Shown piece by piece: positions 16,778 to 25,963 of a stretch of 45,681 bases of DNA (the first letter of the stretch is position 1; every line of letters begins with the position of its first letter). The notes beneath the pieces were generated by a model, which saw only the letters and a list, made by a program, of their open reading frames with translations, made no database searches and had not been told where the DNA came from. Both the position numbers and the translations under genes were made by a program. The stretch is taken from positions 1 to 45,681 of the forward strand of contig UQQQ01000008.1 in assembly GCA_900543165.1 (NCBI GenBank), in the 5' to 3' direction. The DNA is from an uncultured Dialister sp. (lineage in GTDB: Bacteria > Bacillota > Negativicutes > Veillonellales > Dialisteraceae).

Positions 16778-17728
16778 ATGACGATACAGACGAAAAGAAA
16801 ATGGATCCTGCTTCTCGCAGTCCTGCTCCTTGCAGCGGCGCTCTCGGTGGGCAGCACATCCCTTTGGAAAGCAGAAAAAGAAAAGCGGGGAGAGGGCTAT
16901 GTAGCCGTCGTTCGCATCGACGGCGCGATCTATGGCGGGCCGCAAACGGACTCGATGTTGAGTGGTTCTTCCGGTTCTTCTTCTGAGGAAATTATGCGAG
17001 AGCTTCAGGAAGCCAGAAAGGATCCGCAGGCCAAAGCCATTCTGATCCGCATCAACAGCCCGGGCGGCTCGACCGGAGCGACCCAGGAGATCGCGGAAGA
17101 AATGGATAAGATCCGCAGCAGCAAGAAGCCCATCGTGATCTCCATGGGCGATATGTGCGCCTCGGCAGGCTACTGGCTGGCGAGCAAGGGAAATTACATT
17201 TTCGCCTCTCCAGCCACGATGACGGGCAGCATCGGCGTTTACATGGACTATACCAATATCGAAGACCTGATGAATAAGGTCGGTGTCAAGAATGATAAGA
17301 TCAAGAGCGGCGCACACAAGGATATCCTCTCCATGTACCGCCCGATGACAGGCGAAGAGCGAGAGATGCTGCAGGCCATGGTCGATGACATTTACCACCA
17401 GTTCGTCCAGACGGTGGCGGACGGACGCCATATGGATGAGGCGAAAGTGAAAAGCATCGCCGATGGGCGCATCCTGACGGGCCGTCAGGCACAGGATCTG
17501 GGCCTTGTCGATGCCATGGGCAATTACTACGATGCACTGAACTACGCCGCCTCGAGCGGCGGGCTCGATGTGGATCATATAGAGACTCGCTCGTATACGA
17601 ATGGCACAGTGACACTCCGCTCCCTCCTTCGAAGCGAAGCCGCCCGCCTCTCGAATGTCATGGGAGAATCCATGGCAGAGAGCATGAAAAAGGCATTGGT
17701 AGAAGGGGAGAAGCCCACGATAAAGTGA
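16778..17728 (+). CDS. sppA: Signal peptide peptidase SppA (S49 family)
   Basis: Membrane-anchored serine protease that degrades cleaved signal peptides. 316 residues, the short single-domain type. Residues ~9-27 (ILLLAVLLLAAALSVGS) form the N-terminal anchor, with the rest outside. The S49 signatures are present: INSPGGSTGATQEI, then GDMCASAGYWLAS with nucleophile Ser129, SPATMTGSIGVY, and IKSGAHKDI, where Lys176 is the likely general base. AAAGGA lies eight bases before the ATG. Followed by GAGACT quasi-repeats and then a Yip1-like gene. Confidence 0.93.
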   Translation: MTIQTKRKWILLLAVLLLAAALSVGSTSLWKAEKEKRGEGYVAVVRIDGAIYGGPQTDSMLSGSSGSSSEEIMRELQEARKDPQAKAILIRINSPGGSTGATQEIAEEMDKIRSSKKPIVISMGDMCASAGYWLASKGNYIFASPATMTGSIGVYMDYTNIEDLMNKVGVKNDKIKSGAHKDILSMYRPMTGEEREMLQAMVDDIYHQFVQTVADGRHMDEAKVKSIADGRILTGRQAQDLGLVDAMGNYYDALNYAASSGGLDVDHIETRSYTNGTVTLRSLLRSEAARLSNVMGESMAESMKKALVEGEKPTIK

Positions 17729-17810
17729 GGGATATTAGACTAAGAGACGTTAGACTTAGAGACATCTCCAAGTCTGATATCTCAAAGACTTCCCCATATC
17801 ATACATTCAT
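17729..17810. repeat. GAGACT/AGTCTC quasi-repeat after sppA
   Basis: gactaagagacgttagactt and agagacatctccaagtctg, beginning within 10 bases of the stop codon; same family as 24953-25046 and 25676-25880. Confidence 0.5.
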
Positions 17811-17827
17811 TCCAAAGGAGCAATTCC

Positions 17828-18418
17828 ATGAATACCTTTCTTGATCTTGTCTACTCGCTGATCGTGACACCGCGGGCGGCGCTCTATGACATCACCCGCG
17901 GCGAACGACTTCGTGAAGCGGGGATCCTCTGGCTCTTTACGCTTTTCTTGACGGCGCTGTCCGCCTTCTCGGAAGGGCCGGGGCTTCTTGTCGAGTTTCT
18001 GGCTGTGCTTCTCTTTCTGGGGCTTTCCCTCCTTGTCCATAGCGCCGTGACCGACTACCTCTCCGGACTTCTCGGCGGACAAGGGAGCGCGAAGGGCATC
18101 ACTGCCGGATTCATGGCGGCATCGCTGCCGCTGGCCTTCTCCGTCTTCTTCACACTGGCGGAAAGCATCGGTCTTTCCTTCCTCTCTAGCATCGGTTCCT
18201 TTGCGATCTGCGTGTGGACCTTCGTCCTTGATGTCCTTGCGATCCGCGAGAACTATTTCTTCTCCACAGGGAAATCCGTTCTGATCGCCATCGCGCCCTA
18301 TGTGATGCTCCTCCTTTTCCTGCTGCTTCTTGCGATGATCGGCGTCTTCGCCGCCGTGGCAGGTCTTTCGGAAATGGAAGAGATGCAGGAAATCGGATCG
18401 GTATTGGGATCGATTTGA
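17828..18418 (+). CDS. Yip1-family polytopic membrane protein
   Basis: 196 residues with about five strongly hydrophobic segments (for instance ILWLFTLFLTALSAF, LLVEFLAVLLFLGLSLLVHS, ASLPLAFSVFF, FAICVWTFVLDVLAI, YVMLLLFLLLLAMIGVFAAV). The N-terminal (Y)(S)LIVTPRAALYDIT and the spacing of the helices resemble Yip1/YIPF-domain proteins of Firmicutes, whose role is unknown. AAAGGAG lies eight bases before the start. Possibly transcribed with sppA, about 100 bases upstream. Confidence 0.7.
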   Translation: MNTFLDLVYSLIVTPRAALYDITRGERLREAGILWLFTLFLTALSAFSEGPGLLVEFLAVLLFLGLSLLVHSAVTDYLSGLLGGQGSAKGITAGFMAASLPLAFSVFFTLAESIGLSFLSSIGSFAICVWTFVLDVLAIRENYFFSTGKSVLIAIAPYVMLLLFLLLLAMIGVFAAVAGLSEMEEMQEIGSVLGSI

Positions 18419-18530
18419 ATGAGATAAGAAGTCAGAAGTCAGAAGTCTGAAGTCTAATGTCTAAAGGCTCCTAGTCTCCCCAGTCACCAGTCCCTAGTCA
18501 CCAGTCATCCCCTTTCCTTCTTTTCCAAAC
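18419..18530. repeat. AGTCTGAAGTCTAA and CAGTCACCAGTCC quasi-repeats
   Basis: Directly follows the Yip1-like stop: agaagtcagaagtctgaagt, then agtctccccagtcaccagtc. No reading frame of interest. Confidence 0.5.
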
Positions 18531-18552
18531 CATGCTATAATGAGAAAAACGT

Positions 18553-18587
18553 AGCGAAGGAGCTTAACTCAGTTATGCTCCTTTTTA
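18553..18587 (+). terminator. Terminator upstream of glmS
   Basis: GAAGGAGC pairs with GCTCCTTTT, followed by TTTTTACG. Ends the preceding transcript. Confidence 0.7.
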
Positions 18588-18623
18588 CGTGTTCATAAAA
18601 GAATATCTTATTTTTATGACATG

Positions 18624-18632
18624 TGATATAAT
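18624..18632 (+). promoter_or_regulatory. Extended -10 promoter of glmS
   Basis: TGATATAAT, 172 bases before the glmS start, so the mRNA has a long leader. Confidence 0.65.
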
Positions 18633-18638
18633 AAACTC

Positions 18639-18803
18639 CGTATGAATAGTTGCGGGCGGAGTCCGCATTTCTATAGAATTTAATTCCTTTATATCATATA
18701 AGAACAAAAACTCCTCTGGCTTATGAGCCAAGACAGCCCTGATGGAAAGGGGCGGCCCAGAGCGGCAGAGCATTCCAAAGAAATACGCAAGGAGGAATAC
18801 CGT
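18639..18803 (+). promoter_or_regulatory. Structured ~165-nt leader of glmS
   Basis: Contains mutually exclusive pairings: ACTCCG with CGGAGT (from ~18634), or TGCGG with CCGCA, followed by TGGCT/AGCCA and an outer CTCTGG/CCAGAG stem enclosing GCCCTGATGGAAAGGGGC. It does not show the glmS ribozyme core that I know. It may be a regulatory leader of another type; folding was done by eye. Confidence 0.35.
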
Positions 18804-20630
18804 ATGTGTGGTATTGTAGGTTATGTGGGCAGCGGCGAAGCGTCCCGCTTTTTGATTGATGGGCTGAGACGCCTCGAATATCGCGGCTATGACTCGGCTG
18901 GTATCGCCGTCTATGACAAAGGTACGATCTCTATCGAAAAGAAAAAAGGCCGTCTGGCAAATCTGGAAGCAGCCCTGAAGGAGCATCCGCTTACCGGTCA
19001 CATCGGCATCGGGCATACCCGCTGGGCGACGCACGGACAGCCTTCGGATCGGAATGCCCATCCGCATGGCGACTGCCACAACAATTTTGTCATCGTACAC
19101 AATGGCATCATCGAAAACTACATGACGCTCAAGAAGCAGCTGATCGACGAAGGCCATGTCTTCAAGTCGGATACCGACACCGAAGTCGTAGCACACCTTC
19201 TCGAAAAGATGGATGACGGAGATTTCTTCTCCACCGTCCGCAAAGTCCTCTCCGTGATCGAAGGCTCCTACAGCCTCGTCATCATGGACAAGGCGGTGCC
19301 GGACACCATCATCTGCACGAAGAAGGACAATCCGCTCATCATCGGCCTTGGCGATGGCGAGAATTTCATCGCTTCCGACATCCCGGCTGTCATCAACCAT
19401 ACCAGAAAAATTTATATCCTTGACGACTGTGAGCTGGCCATCGTGAAGAAAGATGGCGTTTCCCTCTTCGATGCCGAAGGCAAGCCGATCCAAAAAGAAA
19501 TCCAGGAAGTCAAGTGGAGCGCGGAAGCCGCAGAAAAAGGCGGTTACCCGCATTTCATGCTGAAGGAAATCTATGAACAGCCCAAAGCGGTCCATGATAC
19601 CGTGCAGATCCATCTCAATAAAGACGGCTCCGTCAATTTCGACGATCTCGGCTGGACGAAAGAATGCCTCTCCGGCATCGATCACATCCTGATTACCGCC
19701 TGCGGCACCGCATACCATGCCGGCCTCGTCGCAAAGCACTACATCGAACGCTTCGTGAAGATCCCCGTATCTGTAGAAATCGCTTCCGAATATAGATACA
19801 GCCGTCCGCTCACGACCGATAAGACGCTCTGCATCGTAGTCAGCCAGTCCGGCGAAACCATCGATACCCTGGCGGCTCTCAAAGAAGCGAAACGCCTCGG
19901 TGCCAAGAGCCTTGCCGTGACGAATTCCATCGGTTCCTCCATCGCGCGTGAAGCCGACAATGTCGTCTATACTCTGGCGGGTCCGGAAATCGCTGTCGCT
20001 TCTACGAAAGCCTATACCACCCAGCTCGTGGCGCTCCTGCTCCTCGCTCTCTACATGGGACAGCTGAAAGGCACACTGAAGCCCGCACTCATCCAGAAGA
20101 TCACCAACGCACTGAGAGATCTGCCGGATCAGATCGATACCGTGCTTGATGAAAAAGAACACATGGCAGATGTCGCTGAAAAGCTCATCAAGGCGAATGA
20201 TATTTTCTACCTTGGCCGCTCCATCGACTATGCGATCGCCATGGAAGGCGCACTGAAGCTGAAAGAAGTCTCCTACATCCATGCGGAGTCCTACGCTGCC
20301 GGTGAACTGAAGCATGGCACCCTCGCCCTCATTTCGCCGGAAACCCCGGTCATCGCCGTGGCGACCCAGGATGATGTCAGCGCGAAGATGTACAGCAATA
20401 TTCAGGAAGTCCGCGCCCGCGGCGCCGAAGTCCTCGGCATCGGCTTCGTCGATGATACAGAAATCGCGAAGTACACGACCGAGACCGTCCGTATCCCGAG
20501 AGTCGATCCCTTTATCGCACCGATCCTCGCCGTCATCCCGATGCAGCTCCTCGCTTACTACACCTCTATCAAGAGAGGAAATGATGTGGATAAGCCGAGA
20601 AATCTCGCAAAATCCGTGACCGTAGAATAA
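18804..20630 (+). CDS. glmS: Glutamine-fructose-6-phosphate aminotransferase (isomerizing)
   Basis: Makes glucosamine-6-phosphate from fructose-6-phosphate and glutamine, the first step toward UDP-GlcNAc for peptidoglycan and LPS. 608 residues, the normal length. MCGIVGYVG gives the N-terminal nucleophile Cys2 once Met is removed. The glutaminase domain has RWATHGQPSDRNAHPH and HNGIIENY. Two SIS domains follow, with CGTAYHAG, SQSGETIDTLAALKEA, and the C-terminal DKPRNLAKSVTVE. The ATG 18804 is fixed by the required MCGIVG start and by AAGGAGG eight bases upstream. Terminator follows at once. Confidence 0.98.
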   Translation: MCGIVGYVGSGEASRFLIDGLRRLEYRGYDSAGIAVYDKGTISIEKKKGRLANLEAALKEHPLTGHIGIGHTRWATHGQPSDRNAHPHGDCHNNFVIVHNGIIENYMTLKKQLIDEGHVFKSDTDTEVVAHLLEKMDDGDFFSTVRKVLSVIEGSYSLVIMDKAVPDTIICTKKDNPLIIGLGDGENFIASDIPAVINHTRKIYILDDCELAIVKKDGVSLFDAEGKPIQKEIQEVKWSAEAAEKGGYPHFMLKEIYEQPKAVHDTVQIHLNKDGSVNFDDLGWTKECLSGIDHILITACGTAYHAGLVAKHYIERFVKIPVSVEIASEYRYSRPLTTDKTLCIVVSQSGETIDTLAALKEAKRLGAKSLAVTNSIGSSIAREADNVVYTLAGPEIAVASTKAYTTQLVALLLLALYMGQLKGTLKPALIQKITNALRDLPDQIDTVLDEKEHMADVAEKLIKANDIFYLGRSIDYAIAMEGALKLKEVSYIHAESYAAGELKHGTLALISPETPVIAVATQDDVSAKMYSNIQEVRARGAEVLGIGFVDDTEIAKYTTETVRIPRVDPFIAPILAVIPMQLLAYYTSIKRGNDVDKPRNLAKSVTVE

Positions 20631-20637
20631 TAGAATC

Positions 20638-20685
20638 AGAACCGCTCTGCGAAGCCAGTCCTCGCAGAGCGGTTTTTATTTGCAC
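20638..20685 (+). terminator. Terminator of glmS
   Basis: AACCGCTCTGCGA pairs with TCGCAGAGCGGTT, followed by TTTATTT. Confidence 0.9.
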
Positions 20686-20699
20686 AGAATGGAAGCGCG

Positions 20700-21300
20700 G
20701 CAAGCCGTAACCCTATGTCGTCAGAGCGAATACAAGTATATGCGGAGAAACCGATAGCGACGGACAAAGCCTTCCCCCTCGAGGGGAAGGTGCCCCGAAG
20801 GGGCGGATAGGGTACTTGCGGTATGAAAGAGAGATGAGGAAAGCGTCTCAAGGGCGGAAAATGAGAGTACCGCCTTTCCCGGTATTGTCATTTCGAGCGA
20901 AGCGAGAAATCTTCCTTGCACACCGGTCAGATAAAAAATGTGAGGGGAGCGGTAAACACCGTACTTCATACGACTTGGAATGACGGACTTCCTCATATGT
21001 ACGGTTTTCCTGCCTGCAAGAAAGATCCCTCGGCTGCGCTCGGGATGACGAAACGAGAGGACGGGCTATCGTACATTTCCTTTCATCCCGCTGCGAGAGC
21101 CAACCTCCGCCCCGAAGGGGCGGATAGGCACTGGCGGTATGAAAGACAGATGAGGAAAACGGAGACGTGCGCGGCACATGTATGGAAAGCGTGAGCTTCT
21201 GACCGCGAATGACAGAGATTTCTCACTTTGCTCGAAATGACGATACAGGAGTCTGATGTCTCCTAGTTACTAGTCACCAGTCCCTAGCCACTCATTCCTG
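20700..21300. repeat. Repeat-rich intergenic region between glmS and the SNF2 gene
   Basis: Holds two copies of the CCTTCCCCTCGAGGGGAAGG-type unit (20712-20850 and a shorter one at 21100-21150), CGAGCGAAGCGAGAAATC (~20892 and in part near 21220), CCCTCGGCTGCGCTCGGGA at ~21030, and GTCACCAGTCC quasi-repeats at the end. No gene is supported. Confidence 0.65.
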
Positions 21301-21373
21301 TTTTCATTCTCGCAGCGTTTCTTATTTATTGTGCCGTACCATCTCTCCTTCCCCACGGCATCCGTTACGCCCA

Positions 21374-21402
21374 TTGCCTGCAACGCGGCGATTTCATATA
21401 AT
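21374..21402 (+). promoter_or_regulatory. Promoter of the SNF2 gene
   Basis: TTGCCT, 17 bases, TATAAT, with the start codon 32 bases downstream. Confidence 0.75.
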
Positions 21403-21433
21403 AAAGAAAAAGCAGAGAAGCGAGGCAAAGACG

Positions 21434-24400
21434 ATGAAATTACAATATGGCAATACCTGGTGGGGGAGTGAGTGGCTGAAAGCACTCGAAGAGGCGGACT
21501 ATGAGAACCGCCTGCCACGCGGGCGGGTGTATGCGCGAGGCGGCGCGGTCATTTCCATGCACCGTGAGGGGGAGACGCTGACTGCAAAGGTGCAGGGGAC
21601 GCGGCGCACGCCCTACCATGTCACACTGACGCTCCCTCCTTTTCCGGAAAACAAAGTCCAGGCCTTTCTGGATGATGTATCGCGCCATCCTTCGATCGTG
21701 ACGAAGCTCCTGCATCGAGAACTGTCTCCGGCTGTCATGGAGCTTGCGGAAAAGGCAGGGCTTTCCCTATTTCCTTCCTCGATGAATGACATCGAGATGC
21801 ATTGCAGCTGTCCCGACTGGGCGCACCTCTGCAAGCACATTGCGGCCGTCATCTATGAGGTGAGCCGTGCCATCGACAATGATCCTTTCCAAGTCTTTTC
21901 CCTGCATGGCGTGTCGCTTGTGAGCGAGCTAAAGAAGCGGCATGTGACGATCACCGATGAGATGTCTGCCAAGATCCCGCGTTGGGATGACCTTGTGAAA
22001 GGGGAACTGGTCAAGGATATGGCACTTCCCATGGCAGAGGAAACGGCGGAAATTCCAGATTTCACGAAGATCAAAAGCCTCTTTTCCTTGTGGATGCGTG
22101 TGCTTCCCGCTTCGCCCGCTTTCTACGGGCGCGGCAGCTTTGGCCGCGTCTATGAAAAGACCATGACGGGCGTCAGAAAGATCGCAGAGAAAGCGCTCTT
22201 TGATTCGTCAGCCGTTTACGTCGTGGGCGGAGGGAAAGACAGCCTGGAGCTTGCCTCCGTTTCTTCCGTGCATCTCGTGATCGAAGGGCTCTCCGAGGGG
22301 AAGCTCTACACAGATCGCGGCGACTGGTGGCCGATGAGCCGTTTCCTCGCGGCTCTTCTCGATATGACGGAAGAGGAAGCGGCGGACAGCTCTTACACCG
22401 TGCGTGCCTTCCGCGAGGTGGTGTTGCTCGCTATACACCTTCTCCGTACAGGGAATGCCATCCCCGAGCTGGTGCGTGTGGATGAGAATGCCCTCGCCAT
22501 CCGCTGGATGCCGACCGAGCAGGACACGGGCACTGCGGAAGCCATGGGGATCCTCTCGAAATGGGTGACCCCTTCCATGGTAGAAATCGCGCGATACAGA
22601 GAGAAAAGATGCTTTGCCAGAGAGCCTGCCGAGGCGGCACTTTCACTTTTTCTCACGCACTTGATGCAAAACATGGCGAAGAAAAATTTCGCGGATGATC
22701 CCATCTATGATCTTTTCTTCATGGGGGAGCCCCTGATGGCGCGAGAAGGAAAGCCGCACCCCGAGGCTGACGGCATCGCATCATGGCTGTCCTATTTCCA
22801 CCTGAGCGCCGCCCGCTGGCAGCCCGTGCTTCTCGTGTCAGATGATCCGAAAACAAAAGCCTTCCATCTGGACCTTTCCGTCGTAGACAGTGAGGGCAGC
22901 GAAGGGGACGCAGTGCCGCTCGCAGATGTCTTCACGAAGGCTGATTATGATGCCTGCCGCTACCAGATCTTAAAGGATATGGACCTGCTTTCTTCCCTCG
23001 TGACTGGCATGGAAGACTACATGGACAGCGAAGGAAGGACATCGATCTCCTTCACGGCGGAAACCTTTGCCCCCTTCCTTTTGGAAGCCATCCCGGCCAT
23101 GCGTCTTTTGGGCGCGCGCGTCATCCTGCCGAAGTCCTTGCAGCACCTCATCCGTCCGAAGAAGACACTCCGCCTCAAAAAGAAAGAAGAGGGAGCATCG
23201 CATGCACCGTCTCTCCTCTCTTTGGAAGACATGCTCGACTTCGACTGGCAGATTGCCCTAGGGAACGAGCGGATCTCCCCGGAAGATTTCGAAAAACTAT
23301 CCGTCAAAGCAGGCTCCCTTATCGCATTCAAGGGGCAATACCTCTACGTGACCGAAGCAGATCTGAAAAAGCTCGAAAAAATGTGGCAGCGTCCCGCCTC
23401 TCTCAAAGGGGAAGAACTCCTCCGCATCGCCCTCGAGGGCAGCTATGAAGGCGCGGAGATCACCATGACGAGCGAGGTGAAGCGACTGCTCTCCTCCATG
23501 AAAGAGAGCGAGCCCGTCGCGCTGCCGGAAAATGTATGTGCGACACTTCGCCCCTACCAGAAGCGCGGCTATGCGTGGCTTTACAACAACAGCCGTCTCG
23601 GCTTCGGCAGCATCCTCGCTGATGATATGGGCCTTGGGAAGACCCTTCAGGTCATCACCTTCCTCGAAAAGCTCCGCGAAGAGGGACGCCTTGCCAAGAA
23701 GAAAGCGCTCATCGTCGTGCCGACGAGCCTTCTCTCCAACTGGCAGGAAGAGATCGCTCGCTTTGCACCTCTCCTCACCGTTTTCCTCTACTATGGCGCC
23801 AAGCGCGACCTCGCTGATTTCCATGGGGACATCCTTCTTACCACTTATGGACTCCTTCGAAGCGACCAGGAGCTTCTCAAAAAGAAGAAATGGGAAGTCT
23901 TCATCATCGATGAAGCGCAGAACATCAAGAACCCCGACACCGCCCAGAGCCGGGCCGTCCGCAGCATGAAAGCGCCCATCCGCATCGCCATCTCCGGCAC
24001 CCCCGTCGAGAACAGCCTCAAAGAATTCTGGTCCATCATGGAATTTACCAACAAAGGCTACCTCGGCAGTGCGAAGACCTTCCAGACACGCTATGCGAAT
24101 CCCATCCAGTACGAGCAGGACAGAAAAGCAGCCGAACGCTTCAAAAGCATCACCGCGCCCATGCTCCTGCGCCGCCTCAAGACAGACAAGACCATTATTA
24201 GCGACCTTCCGGATAAGCTCGAGCAGGACGAGTACACACTCCTTACCCCCGCGCAGGCCGCCTTGTATCACCAGACCGTCGAAGAGAGCCTCCGTGTCAT
24301 CAGCGAGCAGAAGGAGGGAGATAAAGCCTCCCTCTTCAAGCGCCAGGGCCTCGTCCTGCAGATGATCCTCGCGCTGAAGGAGATCTGCAACCATCCCACC

Positions 24401-24952
24401 CTCTTCACCAAAGAAGACAACTGGGATCCCGCCCTCTCCGGTAAAGCCGAGCGCCTCTTAGACCTTGCCGCAAGCATCCATGCCAGCCGCGAAAAAGCCC
24501 TGATCTTCACCCAGTTCAAGAGCATGGGAGACAAACTGGCCGATTTCCTCGAGAGCAAACTGGGGGAACGTCCGATGTTCCTCCACGGCGGTTGCTCCCT
24601 CCAAGAGAGAAAGGACATGGTGGACCGCTTCCAGACCGACCCGAAGGCAAGATTCTTCATCCTCTCCCTGAAAGCCGCCGGCACCGGTCTCAATCTCACC
24701 GCCGCCTCCCACGTCATCCACTACGACCTCTGGTGGAATCCCGCCGTAGAGTCTCAGGCGACAGACCGCGCCTACCGCATCGGCCAAAAGAACAACGTCC
24801 TCGTCCACCGCTTCATCACCAAGAATACCTTCGAAGAAAAAATCAATGAGATCATCCAAAAGAAAAAATCCCTCGCCGACATGACCGTTTCCGTCGGCGA
24901 AAGCTGGATAGGAAATATGACGGATGATGAGCTTTCCAAGATATTCCGGTGA
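21434..24952 (+). CDS. SWIM zinc-finger SNF2-family helicase
   Basis: 1172 residues. The N-terminal part starts MKLQYGNTWWGSEWLKALE and includes a SWIM zinc finger with Cys124-x-Cys126 and Cys133-x-His135. The C-terminal half is a complete SNF2 ATPase: DDMGLGKTLQ (Walker A, ~730-739), VVPTSLLSNW, DEAQ at 826-829, SGTPVENSLKEFWS, LHGG, and QATDRAYRIGQ from ~1108. Such proteins are DNA-dependent ATPases thought to remodel protein-DNA complexes; their bacterial role is not settled, and some SNF2 proteins belong to defence systems. Here it stands alone with its own promoter and terminator, which gives no such context. ATG 21434 follows GCGAGG; the in-frame upstream extension is repeat sequence. 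Confidence 0.92.
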   Translation: MKLQYGNTWWGSEWLKALEEADYENRLPRGRVYARGGAVISMHREGETLTAKVQGTRRTPYHVTLTLPPFPENKVQAFLDDVSRHPSIVTKLLHRELSPAVMELAEKAGLSLFPSSMNDIEMHCSCPDWAHLCKHIAAVIYEVSRAIDNDPFQVFSLHGVSLVSELKKRHVTITDEMSAKIPRWDDLVKGELVKDMALPMAEETAEIPDFTKIKSLFSLWMRVLPASPAFYGRGSFGRVYEKTMTGVRKIAEKALFDSSAVYVVGGGKDSLELASVSSVHLVIEGLSEGKLYTDRGDWWPMSRFLAALLDMTEEEAADSSYTVRAFREVVLLAIHLLRTGNAIPELVRVDENALAIRWMPTEQDTGTAEAMGILSKWVTPSMVEIARYREKRCFAREPAEAALSLFLTHLMQNMAKKNFADDPIYDLFFMGEPLMAREGKPHPEADGIASWLSYFHLSAARWQPVLLVSDDPKTKAFHLDLSVVDSEGSEGDAVPLADVFTKADYDACRYQILKDMDLLSSLVTGMEDYMDSEGRTSISFTAETFAPFLLEAIPAMRLLGARVILPKSLQHLIRPKKTLRLKKKEEGASHAPSLLSLEDMLDFDWQIALGNERISPEDFEKLSVKAGSLIAFKGQYLYVTEADLKKLEKMWQRPASLKGEELLRIALEGSYEGAEITMTSEVKRLLSSMKESEPVALPENVCATLRPYQKRGYAWLYNNSRLGFGSILADDMGLGKTLQVITFLEKLREEGRLAKKKALIVVPTSLLSNWQEEIARFAPLLTVFLYYGAKRDLADFHGDILLTTYGLLRSDQELLKKKKWEVFIIDEAQNIKNPDTAQSRAVRSMKAPIRIAISGTPVENSLKEFWSIMEFTNKGYLGSAKTFQTRYANPIQYEQDRKAAERFKSITAPMLLRRLKTDKTIISDLPDKLEQDEYTLLTPAQAALYHQTVEESLRVISEQKEGDKASLFKRQGLVLQMILALKEICNHPTLFTKEDNWDPALSGKAERLLDLAASIHASREKALIFTQFKSMGDKLADFLESKLGERPMFLHGGCSLQERKDMVDRFQTDPKARFFILSLKAAGTGLNLTAASHVIHYDLWWNPAVESQATDRAYRIGQKNNVLVHRFITKNTFEEKINEIIQKKKSLADMTVSVGESWIGNMTDDELSKIFR

Positions 24953-25046
24953 GAGACTGAGAGACCAAGAGACTGAAAGACGTTAGACATCGGAGATCAG
25001 ACGTCAGAAGGTTCAGAAGTCTAAAGTCTAACGTCTCCAAGTCCCA
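24953..25046. repeat. GAGACT then AGTCTC quasi-repeats after the SNF2 gene
   Basis: gagactgagagaccaagaga begins at the stop codon and is followed by the inverted-type agtctaaagtctaacgtctcc. Same family as 25676-25880 and 26081-26196. Confidence 0.55.
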
Positions 25047-25097
25047 CATACATAAAAGAGCATGCCGACTAAATGCAGCATGCTCTTTTTATGTATC
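25047..25097. terminator. Bidirectional terminator between SNF2 and YoeB genes
   Basis: CATAAAAGAGCATGC pairs with GCATGCTCTTTTTATG. T-runs leave on both strands, serving the convergent genes. Confidence 0.85.
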
Positions 25098-25352
25098 ATC
25101 ATAATGATACCGGCAGGCAATGATGATGATCTGATCCATTTCCAAAGCATAGATTAACCGGTTCTTTTGATTGATCCGGCGGCTCCAGAAACCAGATAAA
25201 TCCACTGTCAGCGGTTCGGGCTTTCCGATGCCCTCATTACCATTTCTCTCGATATCTTTCAAAAGCGTATTGATTTTACGCAGCGTCTTCCGATCCTCCG
25301 TCTGCCAGTACAGGTAGTCTTCCCAGCCAATATCCGTGAATGCTTTATTCAT
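25089..25352 (-). CDS. yoeB: YoeB/Txe-family toxin
   Basis: 87 residues, normal YoeB size. It matches the family closely: (F)(T)(D)IGWEDYLYWQTEDRKTL near the start, then INTLLKDIERN, GIGKPEPL, LSGFWSRRIN, RLIYAL and a C-terminal CRYHY. The conserved Glu/Arg/His residues of the mRNA-cleaving active site (the PEPL glutamate, the SRRI arginine, the terminal H-Y) are present. YoeB cuts mRNA at the ribosome A site. It overlaps the antitoxin gene upstream by eight bases. Confidence 0.92.
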   Translation of the reverse strand: MNKAFTDIGWEDYLYWQTEDRKTLRKINTLLKDIERNGNEGIGKPEPLTVDLSGFWSRRINQKNRLIYALEMDQIIIIACRYHYDDT

Positions 25353-25602
25353 CTTCGATCAAGTCTCTCTTTTTACACTGCCCCGCCTTGGCTTGTGCGA
25401 TACTGGTGAGAAGCCTGTCGTAGTTTTTCTTCGAAGCCCGCACATACAAGTTTTCCATCAGATTGTTATACGACTCCTCTGACAGTACGACCACATTCCG
25501 GTTGTCCTTGCGTGTGACGATAAGCGTTTCCATATCATCGCAGCAAGCATCGAAAGCATATTTCATATGGCTGCGGAGCGTGGAGTAATTCATGGCAATC
25601 AT
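25345..25602 (-). CDS. yefM: YefM/Phd-family antitoxin
   Basis: 85 residues. It has the YefM pattern: MNYSTLRSHMKYAFDACCDD, then TLIVTRKDNRNVVVLSEESYNNLMEN, with a charged C-terminal tail that would wrap the toxin. The ATG 25602 follows AGGATTGAC; a second ATG three codons later is possible. It neutralises YoeB and represses the operon. A TTGCTA-N17-TATAAT promoter and paired TGTAC motifs, as in known YefM operators, lie upstream. Confidence 0.88.
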   Translation of the reverse strand: MIAMNYSTLRSHMKYAFDACCDDMETLIVTRKDNRNVVVLSEESYNNLMENLYVRASKKNYDRLLTSIAQAKAGQCKKRDLIEDE

Positions 25603-25616
25603 GTCAATCCTATCCT

Positions 25617-25668
25617 TTCTTGTACCATTTTCTGTACTTATTATAGAAAGAAATCAGATTTTTAGCAA
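25617..25668 (-). promoter_or_regulatory. Promoter and probable operator of yefM-yoeB
   Basis: On the minus strand TTGCTA (25668-25663), 17 bases, TATAAT (25645-25640). Just downstream are two TGTAC-containing half-sites (within 25619-25639), matching the TGTACA motif known for YefM/YoeB autoregulation. Confidence 0.72.
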
Positions 25669-25675
25669 GCAGAGG

Positions 25676-25880
25676 GACTAAGAGACTAAGAGACTAGGAG
25701 ACTAAGAGACTAGGAGACTGAGAGACGTTAGACATTAGACATCAGAAATCAGACGTCAGACTGAGAGACTGAGAGACTAAGAGACTCGGAGACGTTAGAC
25801 ATCAATGGTTAGAAGTCAGATGGCAGATATTAGAAATCTGAAGTCCGAAGTCTGACATCTGACATCTAATATCTGATATT
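25676..25880. repeat. Long GAGACT/AGTCTC quasi-repeat array
   Basis: Repeats of gagactaagagactagga with a roughly 9-10 base period pass into gacgttagacattagacatc and then the inverse-type ctgaagtccgaagtctgaca. The periodicity is imperfect and there are no spacers of equal length. Confidence 0.75.
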
Positions 25881-25963
25881 TGCAGTCTGATGTCTCGGCA
25901 TCTTTCATCGACAAATATTTGCAGACCGGCGGATTTCTTTCTGCGTTTTATAAGAAAATATGA

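Noticed and set aside
18639..18803. glmS ribozyme
   Set aside because: The expected cleavage-site and core sequence before glmS is not visible; only generic hairpins are seen.
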